Positions 14,633 to 22,395 of a DNA stretch of 22,421 nucleotides are shown piece after piece. The notes under the pieces are model-generated. The model did no database searches, was not told the origin of the DNA, and worked only from the letters and a program-made list of their open reading frames with translations. This stretch comes from an uncultured Porphyromonas sp. GTDB taxonomy: Bacteria; Bacteroidota; Bacteroidia; Bacteroidales; Porphyromonadaceae. Numbering within the stretch: position 1 is the stretch's first letter; every line of letters begins with the position of its first letter. A program made the translations under genes and the position numbers. The DNA lies in assembly GCA_900539155.1 (NCBI GenBank), contig UQBE01000037.1:1-22421 (forward strand). Reading direction: 5' to 3'.

Positions 14633-14722
14633 TCTCTATCTACTCTCGGGAGCGCAGTCGACAGTTCTCCCCAAAGGCGACATTTACCGCTTCGTATCGC
14701 ACTGATTTCTTCGCAGATACGA

Positions 14723-14909
14723 GTTCCAAAAATGGTTCCCCTCTTGGAACTTTTTAGTTCCAAGGGAGGAACTCTTCGGTTCCAAGGGAGGAACTTTTTA
14801 GTTCCAAGGGTGGAACTTTTCGGTTCCAGCGGAGGAACTCCCTGTCCTCTCCCAAAGAAATAGATTTTCCTCCGTATGAAAATAAAGTTTCGTCCGTATG
14901 AAACTGGAG
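14723..14909. repeat. 22-bp tandem array with GTTCC...GGAAC palindromes
   Basis: GTTCC starts at 14735, 14757, 14779, 14801 and 14823, exactly 22 bp apart, with an extra GTTCC 12 bp earlier at 14723. Each unit is a 16-bp dyad such as GTTCCAAGGGAGGAAC plus a 6-base spacer (CTCTTCG or TTTTTA types). The phase continues through a decayed unit near 14844 to TTTCCTCCGTATGAAA (14866) and TTTCGTCCGTATGAAA (14888), again 22 bp apart. The array can alternatively be read as hairpins CTTGGAAC-TTTTTA-GTTCCAAG. It is non-coding and ends where an inserted element begins. Confidence 0.9.
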
Positions 14910-15000
14910 GGCTGAGGCATCATAGTCGCTCTGTCAGGAGCTACACATAGCGACAAGCGAGAAGTAGATGAATTCATTATAATGTAATGCGTCAGCCCTG
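14905..15000. mobile_element. Terminal-inverted-repeat element, copy C, flanked by a 9-bp direct repeat
   Basis: The ends are AGGGCTGAGGCATCAT (from 14908) and the inverse ATGTAATGCGTCAGCCCT (to 14999). The interior again carries GAGCTACACATAGCGACAAG and AGTAGATGAATTCATTAT. GTATGAAAC lies immediately on both sides (14896-14904 and 15001-15009), which fits a 9-bp target duplication and makes this copy the best evidence for transposition. It has no open frame, so any movement would need a transposase from elsewhere. GTATGAAAC is also part of the neighbouring 22-bp units, so repeat structure is an alternative explanation. Confidence 0.6.
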
Positions 15001-15041
15001 GTATGAAACGGAGGAGAGGCAGGCGGTTGAGTGCTTTTTTG

Positions 15042-15049
15042 TACATTTG
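15042..15049 (+). promoter_or_regulatory. -7 promoter element of the murG-ftsZ cluster
   Basis: TACATTTG is a perfect TAnnTTTG element, 82 bases before the murG ATG. A TTG lies only 12 nt upstream (15027-15029), so the -33 part is not standard. This is the only promoter-like signal between the repeats and murG. Confidence 0.5.
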
Positions 15050-15131
15050 TAAGCGATAGCAGTTGGGCTAGCTAGCGCTGACTGCGACAGACCTTTTTTA
15101 TCTCAGTAGACTTTATCGATCTCATCGTGCT

Positions 15132-16244
15132 ATGCAAGAGCCAAACAAACCTAGAGTGATCATCAGCGGAGGCGGTACTGGTGGACATATCAACCCCGCC
15201 CTAGCTATTGCCGACGAGGTGCGCCGACGCTATCCCGAGAGTACGATTCTCTTCGTCGGTGCCCTAGGTCGGATGGAGATGGAGCGTGTCCCCGCTGCGG
15301 GCTACGAGATCATCGGCCTACCTGTGATGGGACTAGACCGTAAGCGTCTCTGGCGCAATTTTAAGGTGCTACGCTCTCTCATCAAGAGTCGCCTGCTGGT
15401 GCGTCACACGTTGACAGACTTTCGTCCTGACCTAGCGGTCGGTGTCGGGGGCTATGCCAGTGCGCCTACGCTCAAGGAGGCTCAGCGTATGGGCATCCCT
15501 ACCCTGCTACAAGAGCAAAACAGCTATGCGGGCGTGACCAATAAGCTCCTGGCTCGTGAGGCGAAGTGTATCTGTGTGGCTTACCCGAGTATGGAGCGCT
15601 TCTTCCCTAGTGAGCGCATCATCCTCACGGGTAATCCGGTGCGTCACGCGATAGAGTACAATCAGACGACACGCGAGGAGGCCTGTACCTACTTCGGTCT
15701 CCCCTCTTCGCTCGCGCCTACCATCTTAGTTATGGGAGGTAGTCTAGGGGCTCGGACAATCAATGAATCTGTCTCCGCAACCCTCTCCGAATGGAGCAAT
15801 TTAGGCTATCAGCTCATCTGGCAGACGGGGCGTAGCTATGAGCATGAAGCGCAGGAGCTCATCAGGGCTTACGATATTTGCAAGCGCGCCTACGTATCTG
15901 CATACGTAGAGCGGATGGACTTAGCTTATCGACTGGCGGATGTAGCGGTCTCTCGTGCTGGTGCGCTGAGTGTCTCGGAGCTTTGTCTCTCTGAGCTACC
16001 GGCTATCCTGATACCCTCGCCCAATGTGGCTGAGGACCACCAGACGAAAAACGCCCGTGCGCTCTCTACGCGCGGTGCTGCTATCCTCATCCCCGACGGT
16101 GAGGCAATAGGTCAGATGGGACTCACCGTCACTGAACTGCTAAAAGATGAGACACGCAGGGATAAGATGAGGAGTGCTATCCGTGACCTTGCGACACCAC
16201 AAGCGGTGGAGCGCATCGTGGATCAGATGGAGCAGCTGTGGTAG
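15132..16244 (+). CDS. murG: UDP-GlcNAc:lipid I N-acetylglucosaminyltransferase MurG
   Basis: A 370-residue GT-B glycosyltransferase that adds GlcNAc to lipid I to make lipid II at the inner face of the cytoplasmic membrane. The N-terminal glycine-rich loop ISGGGTGGHINPA (11-23) binds the lipid-linked acceptor. LLQEQNSYAGVTNKLLA is the conserved mid-protein motif. GGSLGARTINE opens the C-terminal UDP-GlcNAc domain, and LADVAVSRAGALSVSELCL with NVAEDHQTKNA form the donor site. Length is normal. It is the first gene of a run to ftsZ; murC begins 35 bases downstream. In most Bacteroidetes ftsW directly precedes murG; here an EF-G paralogue and repeat arrays do. Confidence 0.97.
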   Translation: MQEPNKPRVIISGGGTGGHINPALAIADEVRRRYPESTILFVGALGRMEMERVPAAGYEIIGLPVMGLDRKRLWRNFKVLRSLIKSRLLVRHTLTDFRPDLAVGVGGYASAPTLKEAQRMGIPTLLQEQNSYAGVTNKLLAREAKCICVAYPSMERFFPSERIILTGNPVRHAIEYNQTTREEACTYFGLPSSLAPTILVMGGSLGARTINESVSATLSEWSNLGYQLIWQTGRSYEHEAQELIRAYDICKRAYVSAYVERMDLAYRLADVAVSRAGALSVSELCLSELPAILIPSPNVAEDHQTKNARALSTRGAAILIPDGEAIGQMGLTVTELLKDETRRDKMRSAIRDLATPQAVERIVDQMEQLW

Positions 16245-16279
16245 TCTCTTATTACTTTGCAAAGACCTTTGACTAACGC

Positions 16280-17656
16280 ATGAGTTACGTTTATCTTATA
16301 GGTATCGGTGGAGCTGGGATGAGTGCGCTGGCGCGCTACTATCAGCTCAAGGGCTACACCGTATCGGGCTATGACCGCTCACACAATATGTACACGGATG
16401 AATTGGAGCAGATAGGTATCGCCATCCACTACAGTAGCGATACGGCCACTTGGCTCGAGAGCTCTCCGATGAATCCTGACAACACCCTCGTTATCTACAC
16501 GCCCGCTATACCGCAGGGCCATCCAGAGCTATGCTACTTTCGTAGTCATAACTTCCGCGTTTTGAAGCGAGCTGAGGCTCTAGGGTTGATAGCCGAGAGT
16601 TATCGTACGCTCGCTGTCGCGGGCTCGCACGGTAAGACAACGACGACCAATATGCTGGCGCACATCCTAGATACGACCAAGGAGGTGGGCTGTACTGCCT
16701 TTATCGGGGGCTTGGCTGTGGATACGGGCTCTAACTTTATCTATTCGGACCACTCAGACCTGCTGGTTGTCGAGGCGGATGAGTACGACCGCTCGTTCTT
16801 ACATCTAGACCCCTATATGGCTGTCGTAACATCGACCGATGCGGATCACCTAGACATCTACGGAGACTATGCGGGGTACCTAGCAGGATTTGAAGAGTTT
16901 TGCGGGAAGATACGACCAGGTGGCACGTTGCTAATGAAGGAAGGGCTACCAATCAAGCCACACCTAGCGGAGGGAGTACGCACATTGACCTATGGCTCGA
17001 GCTCGACAGCGGACGTTTACTATGACCATGTGACCGTCGGAGATGGAACGATTCGCTTCGACTGGCACTATCCAGAGGCGGGGCTGCATCTGGAGCAGGT
17101 CAGTCTCGGAGTGCCAGTACGCACGAACTTAGAGAACGCCACGGCCGCCATGACGATAGCTTATCTCAATGGAGCTTCGCCAGAAGACATCGTAAGAGGG
17201 GTCGAGAGCTTCCGAGGCACTAAGCGACGCTTCGAACTTGTTCTCAAGACGGACCGTCATCTACTCATCGACGACTATGCCCATCATCCAGTAGAGCTGG
17301 ACAGTTCTATACGTTCGATCAAAGAGATTTACGGATCGGAGGATGTATTGGCTATCTTTCAGCCTCACCTCTACTCCCGAACGGCTGACTTTTATCAAGA
17401 CTTTGCCAAGAGCCTCTCGCACGTAAATCAGGTGATTGTGCTGGACATTTACCCAGCCCGTGAGGAACCCATGCCAGGCGTCTCCTCGGAGCTCATATAC
17501 AAGGAGCTTACAGCACCGCATCGCTGGCTCTGCAACAAGGATGAGCTACTCACACTCCTACGACATATCGAGCTACCACGAGTTATCGTCACCGTCGGCG
17601 CGGGAGACATTGACAAGCTCGTCGCTCCTATTCGTGACTACCTAGCTACGATATAA
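16280..17656 (+). CDS. murC: UDP-N-acetylmuramate--L-alanine ligase
   Basis: A 458-residue Mur ligase that attaches L-alanine to UDP-MurNAc with ATP, the first amino acid of the peptidoglycan stem peptide. The N-terminal Rossmann loop GIGGAGMSALARYY (8-21) binds UDP-MurNAc. The ATP P-loop is AGSHGKTTTT with Lys119. VVEADEYDRSF is the conserved metal/carbamate region, DYAHHPVEL is the Mur ligase C-domain hinge motif, and FQPHLYSRT is the MurC-specific sequence. Length and motifs are complete. It sits between murG and ftsQ, five bases before ftsQ, so the two are almost certainly co-translated. The murB and ddl genes found at this place in Proteobacteria are absent, as usual in Bacteroidetes. 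Confidence 0.97.
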   Translation: MSYVYLIGIGGAGMSALARYYQLKGYTVSGYDRSHNMYTDELEQIGIAIHYSSDTATWLESSPMNPDNTLVIYTPAIPQGHPELCYFRSHNFRVLKRAEALGLIAESYRTLAVAGSHGKTTTTNMLAHILDTTKEVGCTAFIGGLAVDTGSNFIYSDHSDLLVVEADEYDRSFLHLDPYMAVVTSTDADHLDIYGDYAGYLAGFEEFCGKIRPGGTLLMKEGLPIKPHLAEGVRTLTYGSSSTADVYYDHVTVGDGTIRFDWHYPEAGLHLEQVSLGVPVRTNLENATAAMTIAYLNGASPEDIVRGVESFRGTKRRFELVLKTDRHLLIDDYAHHPVELDSSIRSIKEIYGSEDVLAIFQPHLYSRTADFYQDFAKSLSHVNQVIVLDIYPAREEPMPGVSSELIYKELTAPHRWLCNKDELLTLLRHIELPRVIVTVGAGDIDKLVAPIRDYLATI

Positions 17657-17661
17657 GAAGT

Positions 17662-18414
17662 ATGCGCTATCTGTATCTCTCCCTCGCTCTGCTCCTCGTT
17701 GGGATGCTCTGCTTTATGGCGATAAATACGCCACGAATGACTCCTGCACGCATCACAGACGTGCAGGCAGACATCCACTATGAGGGTGACCACCCGCTGA
17801 TGCCTGAGCGAGACCTCGTGAGCGAACTGCAGGCTCTTGGCTTTCACCCCATAGGTCGATCGGTAGACTCACTCTCCACGATGCGTATCGAGTCGCAGTT
17901 GATACGCAATGGTCTCTTTAGCCATATAGACCTATACACTACGCCTGGCGGTGTACTACATGTGTCGATGCTGCAGCGCGAACCGCTCTTTACGCTACTC
18001 ACCCCCCAGGGCAACTACTTCGTCTGCAAGGACCAGACGGTGGTACCAATCATACGTAGCGAGGACTACTACACCACGTTCCTCCCAGTCAGCGGAAGTA
18101 TCTCCGTAGACAAGGCGGCAAACGAGCTATACCCATTGATGAATCTGATACTCTCCGACCCGCTCTGGCGAGAGCTATTCATACATATCTATGTAGACCC
18201 AATCCGAGGTGTCATAGCTACACCACGAGCTAGCAACACGGAAATTATCCTAGGTACCAGTTCCAATTGGGAGGAGAAGCTCGACAAGCTACACCTTTTT
18301 GTAGAGAAAGTAATCCCCATATTTGGCTGGAATAGCTTTATTTCTGTACATTTGGAGTACAAAGACCAGATAGTGACTGTACCGTCAGAGGAGGGAGCAT
18401 TACAACGCTCCTGA
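17662..18414 (+). CDS. ftsQ: Cell division protein FtsQ/DivIB-like
   Basis: A 250-residue bitopic membrane protein. Residues about 3-20 (YLYLSLALLLVGMLCFMAIN) are a single membrane span, with only Met-Arg before it in the cytoplasm. The rest is periplasmic: RITDVQADIHYEGDHPLMPE suits the start of a POTRA-type domain, and IRNGLFSHIDLYTTPGGVLHVSMLQREPLF is the typical FtsQ beta-domain sequence. FtsQ links early division proteins to FtsB/L and the septal synthases. Sequence identity is low across this family, so position matters: murC is 5 bases upstream and ftsA 63 bases downstream. A short basic cytoplasmic tail is usual in Bacteroidetes FtsQ. Confidence 0.88.
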   Translation: MRYLYLSLALLLVGMLCFMAINTPRMTPARITDVQADIHYEGDHPLMPERDLVSELQALGFHPIGRSVDSLSTMRIESQLIRNGLFSHIDLYTTPGGVLHVSMLQREPLFTLLTPQGNYFVCKDQTVVPIIRSEDYYTTFLPVSGSISVDKAANELYPLMNLILSDPLWRELFIHIYVDPIRGVIATPRASNTEIILGTSSNWEEKLDKLHLFVEKVIPIFGWNSFISVHLEYKDQIVTVPSEEGALQRS

Positions 18415-18477
18415 CGAATCCTCTCGGCACAGCCCTTAAATAATACCCACTCTCACGACTTAATCTCAACGCATTGT

Positions 18478-19944
18478 ATGTCATACAACGAAGATCTCTA
18501 CGCTGCCATAGACTTGGGTAGTGCTACCATAAGAGGTATGGTAGGAGCCAAGAAGGATGGCAAGGTGCTCCCAATAGCTATCGCTGAGGTCCCCACGAGC
18601 AACGCTATCCGCAAGGGGGTCGTCAATAACATGGAGGAGCTACACAACAAGCTCAAGGTACTGATAGACCGTCTCAACGAGCAGCTCCCCGACAAGCACA
18701 CGGAGATCAAAAAGGTCTATGTAGGCTTCGGCGGTAAGTCTCTTATGTCTCGCTCCTACAAGATTAACCACAAGATGGATAACCCAGACGGTGAGGAAAT
18801 CAGCGACTATCATATAAATCTAATCAACGAACGGGTCAAGAACTACCGGCTCAATGCTCACGAGGTCCTAGATGCATCTGACCCTTACTGTCTCGTCGAT
18901 GGAAGAGTGGAGAGAAATATCAAGGGACTCCTCTGCACCGAGTTCTCAATCCACTTTAATCTCATCACGACTCGCTCGAGCAATGTCAACTTCATCCGAA
19001 TGGCTATCGAGGATCGCCTAGGGCTTGAGCTGGAAGCTATACTCCCCTCACCATGTTGCGAGGCTGATGTCTTGCTCTATCCCGATGCTAAGACGCTCGG
19101 TGTAGCACTGGTCAACATTGGTGCAGGCACCTCCTCCGTCGCCATCTATAAGAACGACACGCTTAAGTGTCTACGTGTCATCCCATTTGGCTCTAAAAAC
19201 ATAACTAACGACTTGATGTCGCTCCACATCACTTACCCCGAGGCAGAGCGAATCAAGCTCGAGAGTGCACAGCCATTTACCGATGCCTACGATGACGAGA
19301 TTCTCTCGTTGAGTACTCCTGACGGTAGTCGCCAGCGCGAGATCAAAATGCGTGACATCAACAGTCTCGTTACTGCAAGGATGAAGGAAATCACCGCCAA
19401 TGTGCTACGCGTCATTCGTGACTTCGAGGCGGGTGCTAGACTAGGATCAGGTATTGTCCTGGCAGGACAGGGCTCTCTCATGAGAGGCTTTATCAACTAC
19501 CTACAGAGTGAGAGTAAGTTTGTCTCCTTAGCTCGTGAGTTCAACGACAAGGTTGACAAGGAGTCCACGCACCTCTCTAGCGACATCGACTACGCTGGTT
19601 GTGCAGGGCTCATCTACCGCGCTGAGGTCAACTGTGTGGAGCCTTTTGAAATGCCTGTAAGAACGACACCCACCTCTACTCCTGTTGGCACCGCTAAGTC
19701 TCCAACTGAGCATCACACGAAGCCGGCACCAGAGACGACTGTCACAGACAGACCAGTAGCTGCTCCTGCAGAAACCTCTAGTGAAGGAACCTCACAGGAG
19801 CCACAAGCTTCGCTCTTTGATCTGCCCTCCGTCGAGCAGCCACACACGGAGAGAAGCCGTACACCTAAGAGTGCCAAGCGGAAGAAGTCCTTCAACTGGT
19901 TCTCCAAAATCAAGGATGTACTCACCAGCGACGATATAGAGTAG
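18478..19944 (+). CDS. ftsA: Cell division protein FtsA
   Basis: A 488-residue actin-like protein that tethers FtsZ filaments to the membrane. YAAIDLGSATIRGMVGAKKD is the phosphate-1 motif. The 1C domain (KKVYVGFGGKSLMSRSYKIN) follows. GVALVNIGAGTSSVAIYKND is the phosphate-2 motif and GIVLAGQGSLMRGF the adenosine motif. After about residue 395 comes a linker rich in Pro, Thr, Ser and Glu. The last residues, KKSFNWFSKIKDVLTSDD, form an amphipathic helix suitable for membrane attachment. It is longer than E. coli FtsA (420) because of the linker. The 59-base gap to ftsZ is almost entirely pyrimidine and contains no clear promoter. Confidence 0.95.
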   Translation: MSYNEDLYAAIDLGSATIRGMVGAKKDGKVLPIAIAEVPTSNAIRKGVVNNMEELHNKLKVLIDRLNEQLPDKHTEIKKVYVGFGGKSLMSRSYKINHKMDNPDGEEISDYHINLINERVKNYRLNAHEVLDASDPYCLVDGRVERNIKGLLCTEFSIHFNLITTRSSNVNFIRMAIEDRLGLELEAILPSPCCEADVLLYPDAKTLGVALVNIGAGTSSVAIYKNDTLKCLRVIPFGSKNITNDLMSLHITYPEAERIKLESAQPFTDAYDDEILSLSTPDGSRQREIKMRDINSLVTARMKEITANVLRVIRDFEAGARLGSGIVLAGQGSLMRGFINYLQSESKFVSLAREFNDKVDKESTHLSSDIDYAGCAGLIYRAEVNCVEPFEMPVRTTPTSTPVGTAKSPTEHHTKPAPETTVTDRPVAAPAETSSEGTSQEPQASLFDLPSVEQPHTERSRTPKSAKRKKSFNWFSKIKDVLTSDDIE

Positions 19945-20003
19945 TACACTCCCCTCTTCCTCTCTCTCCCCTCTCAATCTAATTCTCTTACCTCTTTTGA
20001 CAA

Positions 20004-21425
20004 ATGGACAACGCAGACAAGCTCGTCAACTTTAAATACAATAAGGCTGTTGCTGAGAAGAAGCTCATCAAGGTCATCGGCGTAGGTGGTGCTGGAGGCA
20101 ACGCAGTCAAGCATATTCATGACTCAGGACTCCAAGGTGTGTCCTATCTACTCCTCAACACCGATGAGCAGGACCTAGCCAAGAGTGGCCTTAAGGATGT
20201 AGCCGTCATCGGACAGAAGCTCACACAGGGGCTGGGTGCCGGGAGCAAGATTGAGGTCGGAGAGGCTGCTGCTATAGAAGACCAAGAGCTCATCCACTCA
20301 CTCCTTGATGACAACGAGACGCAGATGGTCTTCATCTGTGCCGGTATGGGTGGCGGTACAGGTACTGGAGCAGCACCTGTCATTGCCAAGATAGCTCGAG
20401 ATATGGGACTACTCACCGTGGGCTTTATCTTCATGCCTTTCGTGCGTGAAGAGCGGCAGCGTATGATCAAAGCAGCTCAGGGTGCCGAGCGTATGCGCCA
20501 AGAGGTCGACTCACTGGTCATCATCGCCAATGAGAATATCAACCAAGTCTACGGACAGCTCCCCTGGGACGAGTCTCTCAATAAAGCGAACGAAATTCTC
20601 GCCAATGCAGTACGAGCCATCACCATGGTCATCACCAATGAGATGGAAATGAACCAAGACTTCGCTGATGTGCGCACCACGCTCAAGGATGGTGGCATCG
20701 CCCATATCAGCATTGGCTATGGCGAGGGACCCGATCGTGTGAGCAAGGCTATCGATTCGGCACTGCGCTCTCCTTTACTTAACAACGATGACATAACTAC
20801 CGCCACAAGACTACAGCTTGCTATCTTCTATGATCCGTCCGATGCGCTGACAACAGATGAAATGGACGAGATTAAGAAGCTCACCTCCTCAATTAGAAAT
20901 CTTCAGAACAACAAGTCCGGACACGCCTTCAACGAGGAGCTAGGCAACAAAGTGATGGTAGTCATCATCGCCTCTGGTTTCCAAAAAGAAGCTCACATCC
21001 CAGTCACCGCTATGGACGTGGAGGACTACGTACGGCAGACCGAGATTGAGAAAGAGCAGAACAAGCTACTCAACCAGTACTATTCCGACTTTGACCTCGA
21101 GCCTCGTAGCTCTCTACCTACTTTTGTGCCGATCGTACTGACCGATGATGAGCTAGACCGTGACGACCTTATTGACTACCTTGACGAGGAGCCAGCTAAG
21201 AATCACAGCTACTCCGAGGTGGAGGAGCGACGTGCTAAGTATAAGTATGGCAACCAAACGCCAGCCATGTCGCAGACGCTCGACACGAGTAAGGGTGGTC
21301 ACAGGCCTTCCTCTAGTAGACCAGCTACGGCAGATGTCGAGGAGCTACCCGATATAGACACAACCCGAGAGGACGGAGAGCAGCCAAATCAGCCAATCCA
21401 CCAACCTCAGATTATCAAGTTCTGA
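20004..21425 (+). CDS. ftsZ: Cell division protein FtsZ
   Basis: A 473-residue tubulin-like GTPase that forms the Z-ring. IKVIGVGGAGGNAVKHI is the first nucleotide loop and AGMGGGTGTGAAPVIAK (113-129) carries the tubulin signature. TLKDGGIAHISIGYGEG and the NNDDITTATRLQLAIFYDPS region complete the core, which ends near residue 335. A long acidic linker follows. The C-terminus (QPNQPIHQPQIIKF) lacks the widely conserved PxFLRR-type peptide that binds FtsA in most bacteria. The start, MDNADKLVNFKYN, is the only suitable ATG. FtsA lies upstream, and a nucleosidase gene begins 10 bases after the stop, so it is probably on the same transcript. Confidence 0.97.
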   Translation: MDNADKLVNFKYNKAVAEKKLIKVIGVGGAGGNAVKHIHDSGLQGVSYLLLNTDEQDLAKSGLKDVAVIGQKLTQGLGAGSKIEVGEAAAIEDQELIHSLLDDNETQMVFICAGMGGGTGTGAAPVIAKIARDMGLLTVGFIFMPFVREERQRMIKAAQGAERMRQEVDSLVIIANENINQVYGQLPWDESLNKANEILANAVRAITMVITNEMEMNQDFADVRTTLKDGGIAHISIGYGEGPDRVSKAIDSALRSPLLNNDDITTATRLQLAIFYDPSDALTTDEMDEIKKLTSSIRNLQNNKSGHAFNEELGNKVMVVIIASGFQKEAHIPVTAMDVEDYVRQTEIEKEQNKLLNQYYSDFDLEPRSSLPTFVPIVLTDDELDRDDLIDYLDEEPAKNHSYSEVEERRAKYKYGNQTPAMSQTLDTSKGGHRPSSSRPATADVEELPDIDTTREDGEQPNQPIHQPQIIKF

Positions 21426-21435
21426 GCACTCGCTG

Positions 21436-22188
21436 ATGACCTCTGAGATAGTCTTACTGTGCGCCATGGGCAAGGAGCGCCTAGCGGTACACTCTGCGCT
21501 AGAGACACTAGCTCCATCTATTGAGCTCGTAGAGGTTCACTTAGTCGAGCAGGCTCCCTTTGCCTCCTATCGCTACACTGTACAACTCGCCAATAGTCAG
21601 ACAAGCTACGCCTTTCACCTCATCGAGACTGGCATCGGCAAGGTACACGCAGCTCTAGCCACTCAGCAAGCTATCACGAAGTATCATCCCAAGCTACTGG
21701 TCAATGTGGGTGTCTCTGGGGGACTTTACGATGGCGCACGAGTAGGAGATATTTGTCTCTCTACCAGCTATCGCTATCATGACGTATGGTGCGGGACAGG
21801 CAATGAACCTGGGCAGGTGCAAGGCTTACCCGCACAGTTTACAGCCGAGTCCAGAAGTGTCGCCGAGGTTGCTCAGGAGCTGAGCATCCCAATCCAAGAG
21901 GGATTGCTCCTTTGCGGTGACACCTTTATTCCCGATGCCGACCACCTCAGGTCGTTTGCACAGCAATACCCCGACCTTGTAGCTGTCGATATGGAGAGCG
22001 GGGCAATCGCTCAGACAGCCTACCTGTACGGCACTCCACTTGTCAGCCTACGCATCGTCAGCGACACCCCTCTCACGAGCCAGAATCACAGCAAGCAATA
22101 CAGTAGTTTCTGGCAGGACAGAGAGCTCTCTCTGGGCTCTTTTGCCGATGCTATGCGCATCGTCTGCACACTCCTAGGGCAGATCTAG
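21436..22188 (+). CDS. mtnN: 5'-methylthioadenosine/S-adenosylhomocysteine nucleosidase
   Basis: A 250-residue purine-nucleoside phosphorylase-fold hydrolase that cleaves adenine from MTA and SAH, recycling products of SAM-dependent reactions and polyamine synthesis. Motifs in order: LLCAMGKERLAV at the N-terminus, ETGIGKVHAALATQ (64-77), LLVNVGVSGGLYDGARVGDI (87-106), GDTFIPDA, and VDMESGAIAQTA, in which Met186 and Glu187 contact the ribose. IVSDTP holds Asp210, the residue that protonates adenine N7. The family usually has DMEAAAIA, here DMESGAIA. It begins 10 bases after ftsZ and appears co-transcribed with the division cluster, which is not a usual place for it. Futalosine hydrolase, a related enzyme of menaquinone synthesis, cannot be excluded. 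Confidence 0.88.
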   Translation: MTSEIVLLCAMGKERLAVHSALETLAPSIELVEVHLVEQAPFASYRYTVQLANSQTSYAFHLIETGIGKVHAALATQQAITKYHPKLLVNVGVSGGLYDGARVGDICLSTSYRYHDVWCGTGNEPGQVQGLPAQFTAESRSVAEVAQELSIPIQEGLLLCGDTFIPDADHLRSFAQQYPDLVAVDMESGAIAQTAYLYGTPLVSLRIVSDTPLTSQNHSKQYSSFWQDRELSLGSFADAMRIVCTLLGQI

Positions 22189-22209
22189 CCCCTATAAAGT
22201 ACTAATCTA

Positions 22210-22245
22210 GTAGCGTTTAGTCTGGGGTGTATCGCTACCAGACTA
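22210..22245. other. Two overlapping, mutually exclusive inverted repeats after mtnN
   Basis: GTAGCG (22210-22215) pairs with CGCTAC (22233-22238), and TAGTCTGG (22218-22225) pairs with CCAGACTA (22238-22245). The order 1-2-1'-2' with no gap between the last two arms means both stems cannot easily form at once. One of them may end the ftsZ-mtnN transcript, but no T-tract follows. Confidence 0.35.
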
Positions 22246-22287
22246 GTTCGATTCACTGCATCTTCTGTCTTTACAAAAGATTCCCTG

Positions 22288-22355
22288 CGTAGAGCTACAG
22301 ATAGCAACCAGCGAGGCATAGATGAACTCATGATAATATATAAAGTGTCACCCCT
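22288..22355. repeat. Terminal-inverted-repeat element, copy D (right part)
   Basis: The interior (GAGCTACAGATAGCAACCAG, then CGAGGCATAGATGAACTCAT) and right end (TATAAAGTGTCACCCCT, 22339-22355) match copies A-C. The left inverted repeat is not recognisable. As in copy A, it is followed by 7-bp repeats and then by a CCACGTGG block. Confidence 0.65.
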
Positions 22356-22357
22356 AC

Positions 22358-22395
22358 CCTCTAACTTCTAATCTCTAACCTCTAATCTCTAATTA
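22358..22395. repeat. 7-bp tandem repeat, five xxTCTAA units
   Basis: CCTCTAA, CTTCTAA, TCTCTAA, CCTCTAA and TCTCTAA follow directly at 22358-22392, then TTA. The equivalent tract at 8590 has four units. It resembles telomere-type repeats only by chance; more likely it is slippage-prone DNA within the repeat block. Confidence 0.8.

Noticed and set aside
14723..14909. The regular arrays as CRISPR loci
   Set aside because: Units are 22 bp with spacers of only 6-14 bp that are A/T-rich and similar to each other. There are no 25-40-bp repeats with unique spacers and no cas genes.
14621..15046. Two opposed open frames between the EF-G-like gene and murG
   Set aside because: They run through the terminator, the GTTCC array and the inserted element; repeats with a period not divisible by three explain them.
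22210..22245. H-type pseudoknot after mtnN
   Set aside because: The arms interleave correctly, but the third connecting loop would be zero bases across a 6-bp stem, which is not feasible; alternative hairpins are more likely.
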